Notes: a model not told the origin generated them from the letters alone. A DNA stretch of 64,000 nt from Trichoplax adhaerens (GCF_000150275.1 NW_002060945.1:6135246-6199245); one strand, 5' to 3'. Positions 15,843 to 31,890 are shown, counted from the first letter of the stretch. A program made the numbers and translations.

Positions 15843-18800
15843 ATGGGAGGTGATGATCCAACTACCAGTTCATTAATTGATTGTCCCACTAAATATTATC
15901 TGACTGACGATCCTCGGCAGGATAAAGAAGTTATACGCGAAGCAATTTGCTATAAGCTAAAAGGCTTCGATCCTCGCTCGTTAATGCCAGATACTGAATT
16001 TCAGGCAAGGTTAATGAAGATCAAAGAAAGATATAATCGTAATAATAATGATAGTGAAGTTACAAATGGAAGTACTTCTTCTTTACGATTAAGCCAGAGA
16101 AACTCCATTTCGTTAACGGATTTATCATCCTATATTACTAAACATCGAGAAAAAAATAATACAGTCAAATCCAAGTGCAAATCTACCAGCAATAGTAGTG
16201 AAAGTGAGAAGGACTCTTCTTCATTATCAGATTATCGACAAGATCATCATGAAAGTTTATTAACTGACCAGAGTAATAAAAATAATGATCAAACAGAAAA
16301 GAAATTTCCAATATTAAATGGAGTTACTATTATCGTCTCAGATGAGCATTGTGAAGATTTTCCACCTGATTTACATAATTTCACTCCAAAGCCGAGTAAA
16401 AATGAATTACATCCAGATTTGGCTGCTCGTCGTAGACGGCGCAGTCTAACCGTAGCCGAAGGTCTATTATCTGTTAATCATAAAAGAAGAAAAAAGAAAA
16501 CAAATGAAGATGTTAAAAAAGATGATAATACATTTTACGAAATTTCTAAACGCCGTTTAAGTAAAATATTAAAAGGTCGACGAGATTCCCTACAAGGTGG
16601 TCAACAGCCACTGTTAAGTTTATCTGGAGCAAATGAACTTGAATCATCCAACGTAGGATCATCACCATGCGACCCTGTAAATACATCTGATGTAAAATGT
16701 GTTCCTCAACAAAGTAGCCATCAATCAACTATAGCTATCAACAACGGAATTGAATCATCAACCCAATGTCAGCCAAGTGCAAATTCCTCCATTGTTGATA
16801 ACGGTGTAGCTGAAATGAATAATGATTCTTTAACTACTTCGATAAGTTCTAGCAATCAAAATTCGGTTGAAAACGATCAAAATTCAAACTATACAACACA
16901 TGATATTATTGCTTCTGGTAATGATCTAGACAAAATGAATAAGCAGGAACCATCGACGATAGGTGCTATGTCAGATTATGGATATGCCGACACTCCTTGT
17001 AACGACTGTAACTGTATGCAGAACCTACCATCATTAGTTATTGAAGAAACATCTGAAGTTAACCAAACTTGTAACTCAATTGATAAGTCGGATAGAGACC
17101 CTACGCCCGATTGTTACTCTACTGTAAGTTTTATCAAAGGGCCTAAAAATATACGCATACCCTACTATTAATAATTAATTGCCATGTAATTATTACTCGT
17201 ATTGTATTACTGACTCCTTGTTATAAATTTGAAAAATTGCGCTGATATCTGGTACAATATAACGGTAGGAATCAATACCAAATCGATTAAACGATAGCGA
17301 TGAATCATGTAATGGTCAACATCATGAAAAGGAAGACTTCGATAAGACAGATAATTTAGTCACAGGTTCTGACTCGGAGTTATCTTCACATGATTATCAT
17401 AGTGATTTATAAAGTTATTGTTTTAACAGATAATGTTTTGTTAGGAGAAATTGCGCAACTTAAATCCCGTTTGGAAAATATTCGAAAAAATTATGAGAAA
17501 GAGAATGATCGTTACTATCACGATATAAATTCATTGCAGAATCAATTAAAACAGCCAAGCTATTTGGAAAGTATTAAATATCAAGAGGAATTACAAGCAT
17601 TCAATAGGAATAGCGATTCGCAGCGGGGAGAGGTAAATTTTATGTACATATTTGCCGTTCTTTATGCTATTTAGGATGACAAATTAGTGATACTCTCATG
17701 AGTTTTTAAATTTTTTTATTTTTGCTCAACGTTTCCAGTGAGTAACATCCTCATAGTAGATATACAGTAGAATCTAGATAACTATTAGTGTGAGGATTTA
17801 CCATGTACATATGTACAGATTCTTAAGAGGTGAGAAAATGATTAATGATATCTGAGTATTACTAAAGAATTGCCAGATTGTAACGTGACACTTAATTTTG
17901 AAGCAATGTTTCATACGTTTTATATTGCTTGTGACTATAATTGAGATACTTTTTATCACTTCTTTAAATTTTTATATTACATTAAATGAATATATAAGTG
18001 TAATGCTATAAATTTAATTACAAATGTTGAAAATATATAAGATCTTAAATTAAGAGTTTATTTAAAATGCTTTTTGGGTAGTGTCAGCTTATTTAGTTGA
18101 TATTGTTTGTATTAGCAATTATATTAAGAATACAGGAATAACGTAATAAATTCCACAATGTCTAGTAAGCAAGGTAATCATTAAAAAAAATCATCATTAG
18201 TATTTACATAACATATAGCAGCCCTTATTGACTTATATGCGTTTTTATATATTCATTTAATGAGTCCTTAGTCATTCTTTATCGTTCTATACAGACTGCT
18301 AATGATGTTGAAGGACTGTCAATTAGTAAGACAAGTCTGGTATGGGTAGATTAAATTTGGATCTTGACTGAGATTTCTTAATGTTGATCTCATAAATATA
18401 CACATGTAATTACACGTATATATATATACGCCTATTATTGGATATGTTTTGGACTACACGTTGTACAGTATAGTTTGTTGCTTATATTTCATTATAATCG
18501 TAAGTCAGTTAGAGCAATTACAAATGGTAAAAGGGTAAAAAACAATAGCGTCCGCTAAACAATTTTAAATTATATTTTGTATCAAATCTTGTCCTGTAAA
18601 TACCATTATAGTAAACAGATCTATTGACTGCAGGTGTCCCACTTATATTGATTTATAGTTACAATGATCGAGAACATCCAATTTGTAGATCAAACAATAC
18701 AGTATATAATAAAACTAATAAAACAAATCTCGAAGAGGAATATCTGATATACATAAAAGACAATGTAGACATTAATCTTTAGATTGCTAGTTGTCAATCA

Positions 18801-21800
18801 TGTTGTTGTCAAGGTAACCCATCCATGATGTTTGCGCAAACGTAATGAAAATTTATTAGCGTCATCCAGTCGATCGAAATTAAAATGCAATTCTGTATGA
18901 AATAGACAGACAACAATAGTGACTTGTTATTGACCTACGATCCGACTGTGCGTTAATTTTATCATACGCTGCTGGTTTGCATTGCTTTAGAGCACAGTAT
19001 GTGCAGTCAGTTCATTCTGTTTATCATTGAGTATATCATATGCATTTTTAATACCATACATTTAATGCTTTATACGAAATCCTCACAACGCTTTACATTG
19101 AGCAAATTTTGATTACGTTGGTGGCATTTCACTGCGGTTGGTATCGATATAATTAATAACACGATTATATATAAATGTAGTTAGCTTATCCTTTACATCG
19201 TGGAATATTGATACTATATTGCATTTTCTTAACTATGTTTGTGATATCTTTAGTAATAGATGGAGGTCTAGTTAACTTTTAAAGGAACTCCTTACAACAG
19301 TTTTCATTTGCATGTGAAGCGCGGTAGTGAAGTTTGTACTATAATGTAGCAATGGATATTATAATTATGCGGATTTTTTTATATTAAACTTGAAGATGAC
19401 TTTCTTTTGGATTTCTAGCGCTCTTTTTCCATGCTTTAACGTTGCATTACAGTCTGCTGTGCAAAAGATATTAGCTAGAGTTGGACTACTTGATTTCATT
19501 GCACCAAATGAATATAGGAATTCGTGATATTATAGAGCTTATAATGACGAAGATACAATGATAGTTAACAGCAAACAGTACAGTACAATAGTATTAATTC
19601 TTTGAAAATATTATATGAAGTACGACAAATTAGATTAATTCCCGATTACTATGATTATTATTTTGATTACAATATCTGATAGCTAGTAGTAACTTATTTA
19701 AACAGTTACTCTTTTTGAAAAGAAATATTAGAATTATCATATCGTGATCGATCATGGCAATGATAGTATCTTTAGTGAAACTAAATAATCACCTATATTT
19801 TTATATCTTATATAGTTTTGCTATGTCTATATGGTATGATACAGTAATTACTATAATTAGATAGTACATTCTATCGCAGTTGGTTGCGTAATCAATCCTC
19901 ACATTAACTTTATGCATACACCTATTTATGTTATACAGTATTATTAGGTGATTTATTGCAGTTACGTTTATTCGTCTGAAGCATTTCAGATGAAATTTAT
20001 ACCACTGTAAATGAAGATCGCTATTTACGTAATTTTTTTTACAGTATCTTATAATTTTCATGAGTCTTGCCGTATCTTTCTTGCTATCACATTTTTTGGA
20101 CGTTGTGTAACATAAGTACGCATTAGATCCGTTGTTAGAAAAGAACGAGATACATTGTGAATAGAATACATTCTGAGTGATATTTCACCAACTTATTAAG
20201 ACAGTTTAAATTAAAGAATGGTACTACGAATATATTCTTATAAAGTTGTTTATTAACAATAAAATAAAAAGTTATTAAGAATATATATATATAGTAGCTA
20301 TCATGCAGTATGCTTGAAGATCTGTTCTCGCATGAGTGGTTGTAAGGTTCTAAATGCTTAAAAAATGCTCTCGTTATTGTTTGTGTACTGTAGTTATATT
20401 GTCCACAGCTGTAAATTTGTAAATTTAATTCCAAGTATTAAAATTGAAAGAAGTTATTATCGGTTGCAGTAATCACATCGTAAATTTTTTCAATAGTATT
20501 AAAGATTAGTATCTATTGTAGCTGTTTCTGTAATGCCTATTTACTATATCTTCGTTGAACTACGTCGATAATACCTGAATGTGTAGTTAAATCTCACTTA
20601 TGATAAAAACTAATTTATTTTGATGATTTTGCTTGATTTCATAGATAAGTCATCTAAAAGAATTGCTTCAAACTGCCCATAAACAGTTAGAGGGCATATG
20701 CTCTTTGCAGTTGGTTAAGAAGCCTATCAATTGTATTAGCCCACCTACCAGTCCAAGGGTACAATTTTTGAGATATTTGTAAGCTTTTCTAATACACATC
20801 TTGTGTGTTAATCATCGTGTGGATATGTGCTGTATTATTATCTATAGGAAAGATTCGCTAAAAGCTATCAAGGTAGGCGACGAGGTATCATCCGAAAGCC
20901 TTCTAAATGTGGAAACCAGTGCTTCACAATTGATGTACCGACAGCAATACAACAAAATCGACCGACACGACTTACTGACTCATTCACTGATAGTATAGGT
21001 TCTCTACCACCACTTACATCAACAAATAAGGTTCTTTTACCGGTAGGCTACAATTTATTCGTTTTAACGTTTAGTAGGAGTTGTCACTGAAATATAGTCT
21101 CAGTCCGTGATTTTGTTCAATCCGGATATTGTTCATTACTGTAGTTATCCTTTTAGTCTTAAGGAATCGCTTTCGGTATTTGTGTATAACGATTTACATT
21201 AGTACGATAATTAAGCAGTAACAAGTAATTTCCTATATACATAGATTCTGTCTAAAGTATCATTGTAATTAATATGCAACATAACAGATAGGAGAAAGAA
21301 TTGAAAAAGAGAAGAATAAGCTTGAGGAACTCAAGAGCAGAATAATTGATGCTGTCAATCGATCGCAACCTATAGGCAATGTTAAAAATAAGGTTAGAGA
21401 GCTAAGTGAATAAATTTAAAACCTATTTATATACTAGCAGTTGCTGTCTTGATTATGTTGATGGCTATCGGCTACTTTGTTATCTTTAAATACAGCTAAT
21501 CATACCTTATCTTTCCACAATGCAGTTAATAGGATATGTAAAATCAGTAGATAAATCAATCATGACGCATGAAGATTTGATTCAGAAATTAAAGCGAGAT
21601 TTAGAGAAATGTCTCAGTGAAGATGATCTTAATTTTTTAGCATCAACTCTCAGTGAGGCGATAATCACTATCCAGGTATTATAAATCAATTATATATTTC
21701 GTATAAGTAAACAATACATGGTTGCACATATAAACTAAGGTATTGCACTATTATAATTTCTACTGTGATGTAGGAATCGAACGATGACAATAAGAAATTA

Positions 21801-24800
21801 AAGGCTGATTTAGAAGATACACAGCAAGATCTTAGTGGTAACGTTGAACTGGTTGCTACTCTCAAAACGTAAGTGTCATTAGTGACAAGACTGAGTTATA
21901 TGAATTTTGACGTAGTAAATTAAAATTTATCGCAGGGTTATTTAATATAGTCTAACTATAATAAATGTTTTGCAGACAATTAAATGAAGCATTAAGTAGT
22001 GGAAGCAACAATTTGGATACGATTCGAAATCTTGAATATGAAAAGGCCGAAGTTAAAACTCAATTAGATGTTAAAATTAAGGAATTGGAAGTTCTTGTAA
22101 AGGAATTAGATGATGCGCAAAAAGAAATCGATGCCTATAAAGGAAAATCTGAACTAGTTAAGGGTAATGAAAAGTTCCACTTATATCTTGCTTTAATATG
22201 GTTAAGGAGATTAGAACGTAAGCTAATAGTTTACAGTTTAAGGGTAATTATAAAGTTTTATTTCTATAATATCTTGCTACATAGATGAGTTAAATGCAAG
22301 TAAAGATATGATTGAAGCTTTACAAACAAAATTGAGTAGCCAAGACGAAAAATTGGAAGCTGAAACAGAATCTATTGGAAAAGAGCTAAAAGAACTGAGA
22401 TCCAAGATAATTGTTGAACAGACGCAAAATAGCGAATTGAAAGCTAAGCTGGATAGATCGCTAGAGAAAACAAGTGAAGACGAAAAAGATATAAGAGAAC
22501 TACAAAGAATTGTAATAGCATTAATTCAGTATAAAAAATATTGTGAAAATTTTGCACAACTTGTTACGTTGGACTAAAATATATCATTATTGATTGTCTT
22601 TTCAGATTGATGAACTTCAAGACAATTTACAAGCAACAACCGATCGCTGTCGTTTCATAACCGGTGAGCGTGATAGGTTAGACGAAGATCTGGGTAGATC
22701 AAACGCTGATATATCTACGCTGAGAGTTGATTTGGAAAGAGAGCAAAATAATTCAGCAATGTTGCAAGGCATAGTTGATTCACTGAAAAGAGATAAGAAC
22801 GGTATAGCTATAATTATATTGGATTACAATTTAAAATATTGTATATTTTGCTTTTAGTCAGCTTATAGCACTACTGATTTACGACTTGGAACAAATTTAT
22901 ATTTCTTATTACAGATGCTGAATCAGAAAAGTCTACTTCTGATGAAGAGTTAAATCTTGTGCAAAAAGCCTTACAACAAGAGAAAGAAATGTCTAAAGAT
23001 TTATCTAAAGAAATAGAGTCACTAAAAATGGAGCTACAGGAAAGAAATCGTGAAGTGAATAATCTTAAGGATAATGAAGCAAGTCTTCAAAGAGATTTGG
23101 GAATTCTTAAGAAATCATTTGAAAATGAGCAGAAGAATGCTGCTGATAATCTTGCTGAGGTATCGGGTTTATTTTATTTATTTTTAATCGTTTTATGAAA
23201 TCGAATTTTTGCCTTAGCCACTAAATTCTTTTTATGTAAATCAGTTGACGATATTGCGGGCTGAATTAGAAACACATGAAGAGCAAGACAAAGTGAATTC
23301 TTGTACCAAGGATCAATTAAACTCAGAAGTTAACGCTCTTCAAAGCGATGTCGATCATTGGAAGAATTTATCTGAAAAGACAGCGAATGAAAAAGGGAAG
23401 TTGCAGATTGAATTAAATAAGGTACAACGGGAGCTATCAGATTTCGAGGAGGAGTGTAAAAAAATGCGAGAAGATATAGTCAAACTCGAAGAGAAAATAA
23501 AATTGGATAAAGAGACGATATCGTCACTTGAAAGCGAGAGTAAATTATTGCAAGCGAAGTTACAGATTAGTGAAAGAGCAGCTGAGAATTCCACAGAACA
23601 AAATATTGACTCGAATAGCGAAGTCAAGCAGTTGTTTGAAGATCAAGTTAAACAATTAACAGAAGAATTGAGAAAATGGAAACGTAATACTACTTTTTTA
23701 AATGAAGTTTACTTTATCGTTGTTATATGAAAATAACAATTGAGTGCTTACCAAGAGTTAACCTTTATGTGTTACTAATTCAGAGAGATATGAAGAATCT
23801 TCAGACGACAACGATAGATTGAAGAGAAAACTAGCATCTGAGAAAGAATTAACAGAAAAAGAGCACCGACAAGCACAAAGGGAGAAAGAGGAGAAAGAAG
23901 AGGTTAATTTTAGCTAAGTAGATGGTTAATAAATAAAATTTATTATGACATAGAGAAGTTTGATTGAAAGTACGGATCCTTTTACGTAAAAAATATTAAA
24001 TACAATTTGTTGTTCGCTAGTTATCGAAAGAATGCGAAATTCTAAATAGACGATTGAAACAAAAGGATGATGATTTAGTTCGGGCACGATCAGATTCATC
24101 TTCTCGATCGGAACGTAATAAAGATTTAGATCGAGAACAAATTGTCAATGTAAGATATCCTCTTGTTTATTTATATATATTGCAGGAACTAATGAATTCT
24201 TGTGATTGATATGTTAAAGGTAAAGTCTGCTGCATCGGAAAAGAGAATTAGATTTTTAGAAGAGGAACATGATGTTCAAATAGCCAAACTGAGATCGAGT
24301 ATCAGGAAACTGGAAAGGGAAATCGATGATCGAACATCGCGGTTACGTGAAATAGAAGAAGAAAATTCTTCTTTGAGGAAACGCCTTAAAATAGCAATGC
24401 GCGACATTGAAGATAGTTTGGCAATTAGTACAATGCTGGAGAAAAGTCTTGATTTTGATAGAAGGTCCTTTACTTCCAGGGAAGCAATGGTGAAAGAGCA
24501 GGTTAGAACAATTTTATTATTAATACATCCAATCAAAGAGGTTTTAAATATTGTTACATTAACAATAATACTGTTAATGATAGTATAGTCCCCGTTTACT
24601 GTATGGCAAATTGTAATTATTTGTTCTGTTTATTATTCAAGTATGTCCAACAACGAGATAACGCTAATTTACTAGCTACTCAGCTAGCTGAAGCACAAAA
24701 TGAAATCGTCTATCTTGAACAGGTATTAATTGATGCTTGAGCTTGAAAGTTAAGCTATAAGTGGAAAAGAAAAACAATAGAGATATATTTTGTGATTTTA

Positions 24801-27800
24801 TTTATGTAATCACTTTAATTCACAACGCAGAAGAATTCTTGGTTAGCTGAGGAGATTGAGAGAGAAAGGACTTCTGCAAATGTCTTGAAAGCGCAAAATA
24901 TAAAAAGTACCAGTGAACAGATAACATCTCTAAGAGAGCTAACGTATAAATTGAGAGCCGAAAATGAGCAACTTCATGATGAAAGAATTACTTCGGCGAA
25001 AAAATTATCGGATTTAAAGAATGAATTGAATAGCATAAGACGCGAAAGTGCAAATACATCTTCGCATAAACAAGAACGTGACCTACTCGAAAATCAACTG
25101 AAAGATGCTAGGTACAAAACTTCAGTCATCTTATAATGGTGTTTTTGAAGGAGTATTGCTGTTATTTTTTGTCTAATGATATTATCTGAATCAATATTAA
25201 GGAAAGAGATCAAGGCCTTAAAAGATCACTTAAATGTAAGGCAAAGGGATCACACTCGGCATGATGAGCTTTTAACTGCTGCTGAAAAATCATTGGATGT
25301 AACATCAGAGTCCCTGCAGGAAGAGATCACGTAATTTTTAAAAGTTTTTGAGATACTGTGAGATATTTGAAGTAGTATTATTGATTGAAATTTATTATTA
25401 TTTGTAAATAGATTCTCTTCTGACCTTCAACATCGCAATTACGATCTAGAAGATGAGTTAAAAGCAGCTAAAGATAAGATTTCAAAATTAAATGAGAAAA
25501 TTAATTCCTTGCAAGCAACAAATTTACAACTAGATGTAATAATAAGATTTATTTGGTGTTATATTTATATTTAATTCCTGAAATTGTTATTGAATTTAAG
25601 AACTCGTTGTAATCAAATTCTAAAAGGGTAAATTTAAGCGACTAGAGCAAAGATATGAAAGTCTTGAAGAAGCTTTGTCTACCGAAAGAGCCTCAGCGCT
25701 CAATGCCGTGAAAGTTATTAAAGCTGACAGTGAACGCCAAATTTCTGAACTATTGTCGCAATCAAATGAATATAAGCAACAGGCGATTGAGGTAATTATT
25801 TAATCGTTCAGACAAGGAAAAGAGTACTGTAATTATGCCATTAAACTGATTATACGTATTATTACAATCATTGCAGCTGCGTAAAAGTTTGAGTACGTTG
25901 GAACATAAGCTTAGAAACGTTACTGAGAGTAGAGACCGATTGAAGGATGAAGTTTCTAACTTGGATAGAACTGTAGAATCCTGTCGCTTGAAAGCAAGAG
26001 AAGAGGTAACATATTTGCGCTTCGAATCATACGGCTATCTAGCTTAAACAAGTAATGATATCTAGTATTTTATTGCGATAAAATGATATTTAAAGAAGGC
26101 TAGTTGAAATCACTAGAAATATAGCCAGAATAATAATTATTAATGGTAGTCATTATTGGAAGAAATATTATACTCCACTAGTTGCTAGCATAGGAGAAGT
26201 CATAGCCTTATATGACTAAATAAGATTCATCTTAAAAGTCTAATTTGTTTGACGATAATTTTCCGTTGCCATTAAAAATTGAAACTTTTATAATTAATAG
26301 TCAGAGGCATGCTTAGCTTCCCAGCAAAAGTCTCAACAGTTATCGTTGACTATCGAAAAATTTCAACAACTGCAAGTAAGAGAGTAAAGAAAGCGTTGAA
26401 AGGCTATATCGTACTGTTTCACTATATTAAATGCTCTACTCTTAATGCATTATAGATAGATCAGAGTAAAGAACTTGCACGGCTTCAGACTTCATTAACT
26501 TATAATGAGTCTCTACTTGAAAAAGAGAAAAATAAAGTCGTTGAATTGGAGCAAGAGCTCAAGGAGGCCAAAGTCACAATCGACCATCATAAGAATCACG
26601 CTGAAAAGTTCGAAGAACAGGCGAAGGGATTAAATGTAAGAAGATATTGAAAATGATTGACTGCTATTGTGGGAATGTTTTAAAATAATGAATTATACTA
26701 TACTGTAAGAAGTAAAGTCAAGCTAGCCATGGTAATCTTGGCTTCTTATCTTAGGCAAGAATTACTGAACTCAAGACGTTAGTTGATATTAAACATTTAC
26801 AAGTTATGGCTCCAAATACGTCTGAATCCCCTTATATGAATCGGTTCGTTGCAGATTCTTTTCATGCTTAATCGTTTAAGCAGATATTCATGTACTAATT
26901 TACATACTTTAAAATTGAATTAAACTTTTATTTAGACTTGATAACTCCGAAGATAATCTTGAAGATAATGTTGTAGAAGATACTAATCAGTCTATTAATA
27001 CGAATCTTGATAAAGCATTTGAAGTTCATAATGAAATTAGCAACCGGTATGTTCAGAATATGATTGTGCAAGACGCTTTCATATAGATTTCGATTAAGCG
27101 TAGTGCATTTACGTAAGAGTTAATTTCATTATATTGGATTTGTACTATAGGGCTAGTGGACTAGAGCGTGATGTAGCTCGACTTAAATTGGCCCTAACTA
27201 GCATGAATAAGAGTGAAGTTCAAAATTATAAAACTAATTTCAGGTAATCAGAACTGGATTAGCGTGAATTTATAAAGTTAATTTGCTAAAATTTTATATT
27301 ACGAATTTTTCACTCAGTAGTTCCACGAAGATTGATAAGTCCGATGGAGATGATTCCATTAATCTTTTAGATCGGAATGATCAGGTATAACTGCGGACTC
27401 TATTTAAGAAGGATAATTTCTTAAATAGTAGATTTCCCATGATTTCGATTGCTTCATAATTGTAATTTTTCGGCTTTTTAGCTTCCATATCCAAATAACA
27501 AAGACAGTAGTCGAATTGGACATTTTAACTTACATAACAATTACAAAAATCTAATTCATGGTGAACATGCCGACAGTGGTATAAATTTCAGTAGTAATAG
27601 GAGGTAAGAGCAACAAGTAGCTGACGAATTATTCCTGTTGGATTAATTGCTTTTGTCGATTTATGACTAAATTCAGGTGTCGCTACTATTATTTAATCTA
27701 GGACTAGTTAGAATAGATTTTATGCTATGTCATAACTTGTCATTATAGTGGAAATGAATTCTTTTCAGATTAACGTCATTTATATTAAATAAACTGTTTT

Positions 27801-28017
27801 TCACAGATTACGCACCAGAAGTGCCCAGGCCTTTGATTTAAGTGGACGTCCAAATGAATTGCTTTATGGATCACATTCTCCAACGCCCCATTATCGATCT
27901 TACTTATCGGAACATCATAGTGATCCGAATCGATTACGGCAGTTGCTCTTTAAAAAGTCCTTACTAGAATCGCATCCTGCTCATAGCATTTTAAATAAAC
28001 CCGCGGTATCTACTTAA
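15843..28017 (+). CDS. Large coiled-coil protein, myosin-tail/cingulin-like (about 30 exons, about 1,975 residues)
   Basis: Exons read: 15843-17123, 17269-17401, 17445-17632, 20645-20758, 20848-21030, 21288-21392, 21526-21675, 21774-21868, 21976-22163, 22285-22511, 22606-22801, 22915-23159, 23245-23683, 23784-23902, 24021-24149, 24220-24501, 24642-24722, 24831-25111, 25202-25330, 25412-25535, 25627-25791, 25877-26005, 26301-26375, 26456-26635, 26755-26843, 26936-27046, 27151-27243, 27321-27384, 27482-27603, 27807-28017. Phases agree throughout (5,928 nt). Residues 1-430 are Ser/Asn/Asp-rich and probably disordered, with a basic patch AARRRRRSLTV. About residues 475-530 and 570 to 1,730 are heptad-rich, Glu/Lys/Leu coiled coil typical of myosin-tail proteins. 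The tail is Ser/His/Asn-rich, ending KPAVST. There is no motor, Hook or other catalytic domain. Cingulin-, rootletin- or SOGA-like scaffolds are all possible. Start uncertain: an in-frame TGA at 15834 argues for this ATG, but an AG just before it could be a splice acceptor. Confidence 0.8.
17633..20644 (+). other. Long intron (3.0 kb) with a possible 45 nt exon at 18295-18339
   Basis: The intron is phase 0 and AT-rich, with no other gene visible. At 18295-18339 a 15-codon open segment (TANDVEGLSISKTSL) sits between an acceptor (TATACAG) and a donor (GTATGG) and would fit in phase 0 without disturbing the frame. It may be an optional cassette exon; chance is not excluded. Confidence 0.3.
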
Positions 28018-29899
28018 ACTAGTTGGTAGCGGAAAATTGTTTTAAATTAAGCTATTTAAAGGTTTCTTACGATCAACTAATTGGCGTTTCTGCTACCAAC
28101 GATGAAGTACAAGTATCGCAAGATTGTTTTGAAATTTGTAATGTTGATCTATATTGGTCAAATTTTTGACTGAAGTTGTTTTTGCGAAATTTTTATAGTG
28201 TAACAACACTTACCGTAATATGATCAGATAAATAGTACGAATTATTACATCGCTGTACTCACCTTTTGCAATTAGATATTTCAAGGACTGCCAATTATAT
28301 TATTGAGTCCTCTATTTTCATCACATACTCCTTTATGTTAGCTTGAAATATTATTTTAATAATATTTTTTATGGAAAAATGATTTCATAAATATTATAAG
28401 AGTTATTTCCACGTATTGTTAGTAGTAGAGTAATGTACTTATCAAATAGAATTATCATGCCTTGTTAAATACTAATGAATAGGTGATGTAATACTGAACA
28501 TCTAATGGTTCATTTTGACTAGTGGTATAATAACCATTTCTAAATGGTTTACTTATACTTTAAAGATATAGCCATACTTATTAAGATTACTTTCATAAAA
28601 TTGCAATACCGAAGTACGTAGGTAGTAAAGGATGTAAGAATAATGGCAATTGCTATGTAATGTTTTGATAATACGGATACAGCCCGATATTAGAGCTTAT
28701 ACTTTATTTTGCGGATGGAATTTCCTTTATTTCTCGCAATCAAATCATTCACTATTGTTTAACTTATATGAAAATTTCGATTAAAATTATATAATCGATT
28801 ACTCTCTACTCGAAAATTTAAAAATATCGCGATTTATCTGAAGATAATCAACTCGTATGTAAATAACGTTTCTGCAAGATGTAATAATTTGTATCAATGT
28901 ACTATAACTCGATGCTTTAGTTATACATTTATTGCATATTTTTTAACAATTTGTAAAAATTATCATATTTAACTTATATGAAATAAATACAACGAAGTTT
29001 GCAGTTAGATGGTTTTATAAGATACATTTCTGTTGCGTGTTGATTAGAATCTTTAAAATGGATGCATTAATGGAGAGTGCATAAATATTCAACGGAATTT
29101 ACGCTCATGTATCGGAGTAGCTATGTTAAGATTTGTTCAAAATTCAGCAGGAATTACGCTCCTACATTTTTCGTTAAGCAGGTTAAGATCTATCCAGCGA
29201 CTAGTGATGCGCACAATGTTTGCAATGCAGTTACAAGCTATTGAAAACTTTCCTTTAGAGCGTATTAAAGATTAAAAAGAATACAGATCATGGCTAGTTT
29301 GTCAAAGTCGATTTTCAAAGAGTTCCTTCCTACTGTAACTGATAGATTTCATGCGATACACACAGATGTACTTCAACATCGATTCGTAGTATTACTTTGG
29401 AGAAATGGTTTTGGTGCTGGGATACAGTGGTCCATTCTATCCTGTTTACTTTTAATTATTATATTACAGTATATGAATGTTCGACACAATGTATATTCAT
29501 TTACTAGTACAAAGCTTACGTATTACTATCACAATTTAGTTAACCACTTATTTTTTTGATATCTTCCTTGGACACTTTAGCCAAAATTGGTAATCAATGG
29601 TTGCTTTTTAAAGCTTTTAACTAAGGTTGGGAATGAAATTGAGATGTTCATTGCTTTAATAGAGTAGTTAGGATCAAAATTGAAACCGATTGGATTGCAA
29701 AGAGCAATATTGTAGGAATGGTTCATTGGCTAAGATCGTTACAGGTACAGTAGCTAACTTAATGCAAGGCACTAAAATTTTGTATAAATTTCTAGTACTT
29801 TATCGCGTAGATGCTTAGAAGGTTGCTTAAAGATCTATAATTTGATGATATCTAAAATTAGAGAATCAGTTTCTAAGCGTAAGTTGTGAAAGAGTCTTT
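28018..29899. other. Intergenic region, no supported gene
   Basis: About 1.9 kb, very AT-rich. It presumably starts with the 3' UTR of the coiled-coil gene; an AATAAA is at about 28982. The one notable frame, 29290-29559 (+, 89 codons), begins MASLSKSIFKEF and has a hydrophobic stretch WSILSCLLLIIILQYM, but the end is low-grade and no family is recognised, so I do not call it a gene. Confidence 0.5.
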
Positions 29900-29905
29900 T
29901 TATTA
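29900..29905 (-). terminator. Poly(A) signal of RPS15
   Basis: AATAAA on the minus strand about 90 nt after the RPS15 stop. Confidence 0.5.
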
Positions 29906-29992
29906 TTCTATACAAGAAAAGACGGAATATTGTTACAACATCATAGCCTTAGTTATAGCACATATCTTGCAAATCTATCTCTTCCGCTATTT

Positions 29993-31247
<1,255 letters not shown>

Positions 31248-31263
31248 TTTGGAGTCGAGTGGT

Positions 31264-31300
31264 AAGAGGACCGTCACCAGGGTGAACACTTGATCTTATA
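31264..31300 (-). promoter_or_regulatory. Candidate RPS15 core promoter: TATA-like box and TOP-like start
   Basis: On the minus strand TATAAGA lies at 31300-31294 and a pyrimidine run CCTCTT begins at 31269, 31 nt downstream of the T of the TATA, the classical spacing. A start at the first C of that run would give a 5' terminal oligopyrimidine mRNA with a leader of about 20 nt before the ATG. Position-based inference. Confidence 0.45.
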
Positions 31301-31890
31301 CGCAAGCGCGACGTCCAGTCGGCTACGGAAAGGACGGGACGGCATCGCGTAGCGCGTGTGGTCTTGGCCGAGCACGCGCACTGTGTCTGTGAAGAAGACT
31401 CGACAGGGTACAATGGTCCAGTTATGAGCAATTGTCTTACAACTCCCCCGCACAGTACGGGACGGACAGCCACTCGTACGCACAGGACTGTCATGGAAGG
31501 GATGGAACTACTGGATACATCGAGTAATACAGTACTGTACAGTAGTCCATTGGTATACTGTACGAGTATTATTCAGTCAGTGTGAAGTCACTTTCATCGC
31601 ACTTTTCAGTCCCTCAGTCAAAATTGGATTTTTAAAATTGTAAAAAAGAAAGTACCAGTGTACTAATAGTCACTGTCATACTGTGCTTGACCTTACGGAA
31701 AAGAATCGCAAGGCAAAGGAGCTGCTAAACACAGCCACACTCCATGACAGCCCCAATATTCTGCATGTTAACAGCACCTGACTAGTGGCATAGAAGCATG
31801 TCACTCAAAATAAGACAATCGACTACGAGTGTGCGCTGTGCAGGCGAACGTGGTCATTTCAAGTGAAGCGTATGTCTGCAAGCGGTACAC

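Noticed and set aside
17402-17430. 29 nt intron alternative (acceptor after TTTTAACAG) in the coiled-coil gene
   Set aside because: Too short to splice; the acceptor at 17443-17444 gives a 43 nt intron and the same downstream frame, though this junction stays uncertain.
23355-24536. Minus-strand Ser/Leu-rich frames at 23355-23627 and 24276-24536
   Set aside because: Antisense shadows of coiled-coil exons; Glu/Lys-rich coding reads as Ser/Phe/Leu on the other strand.
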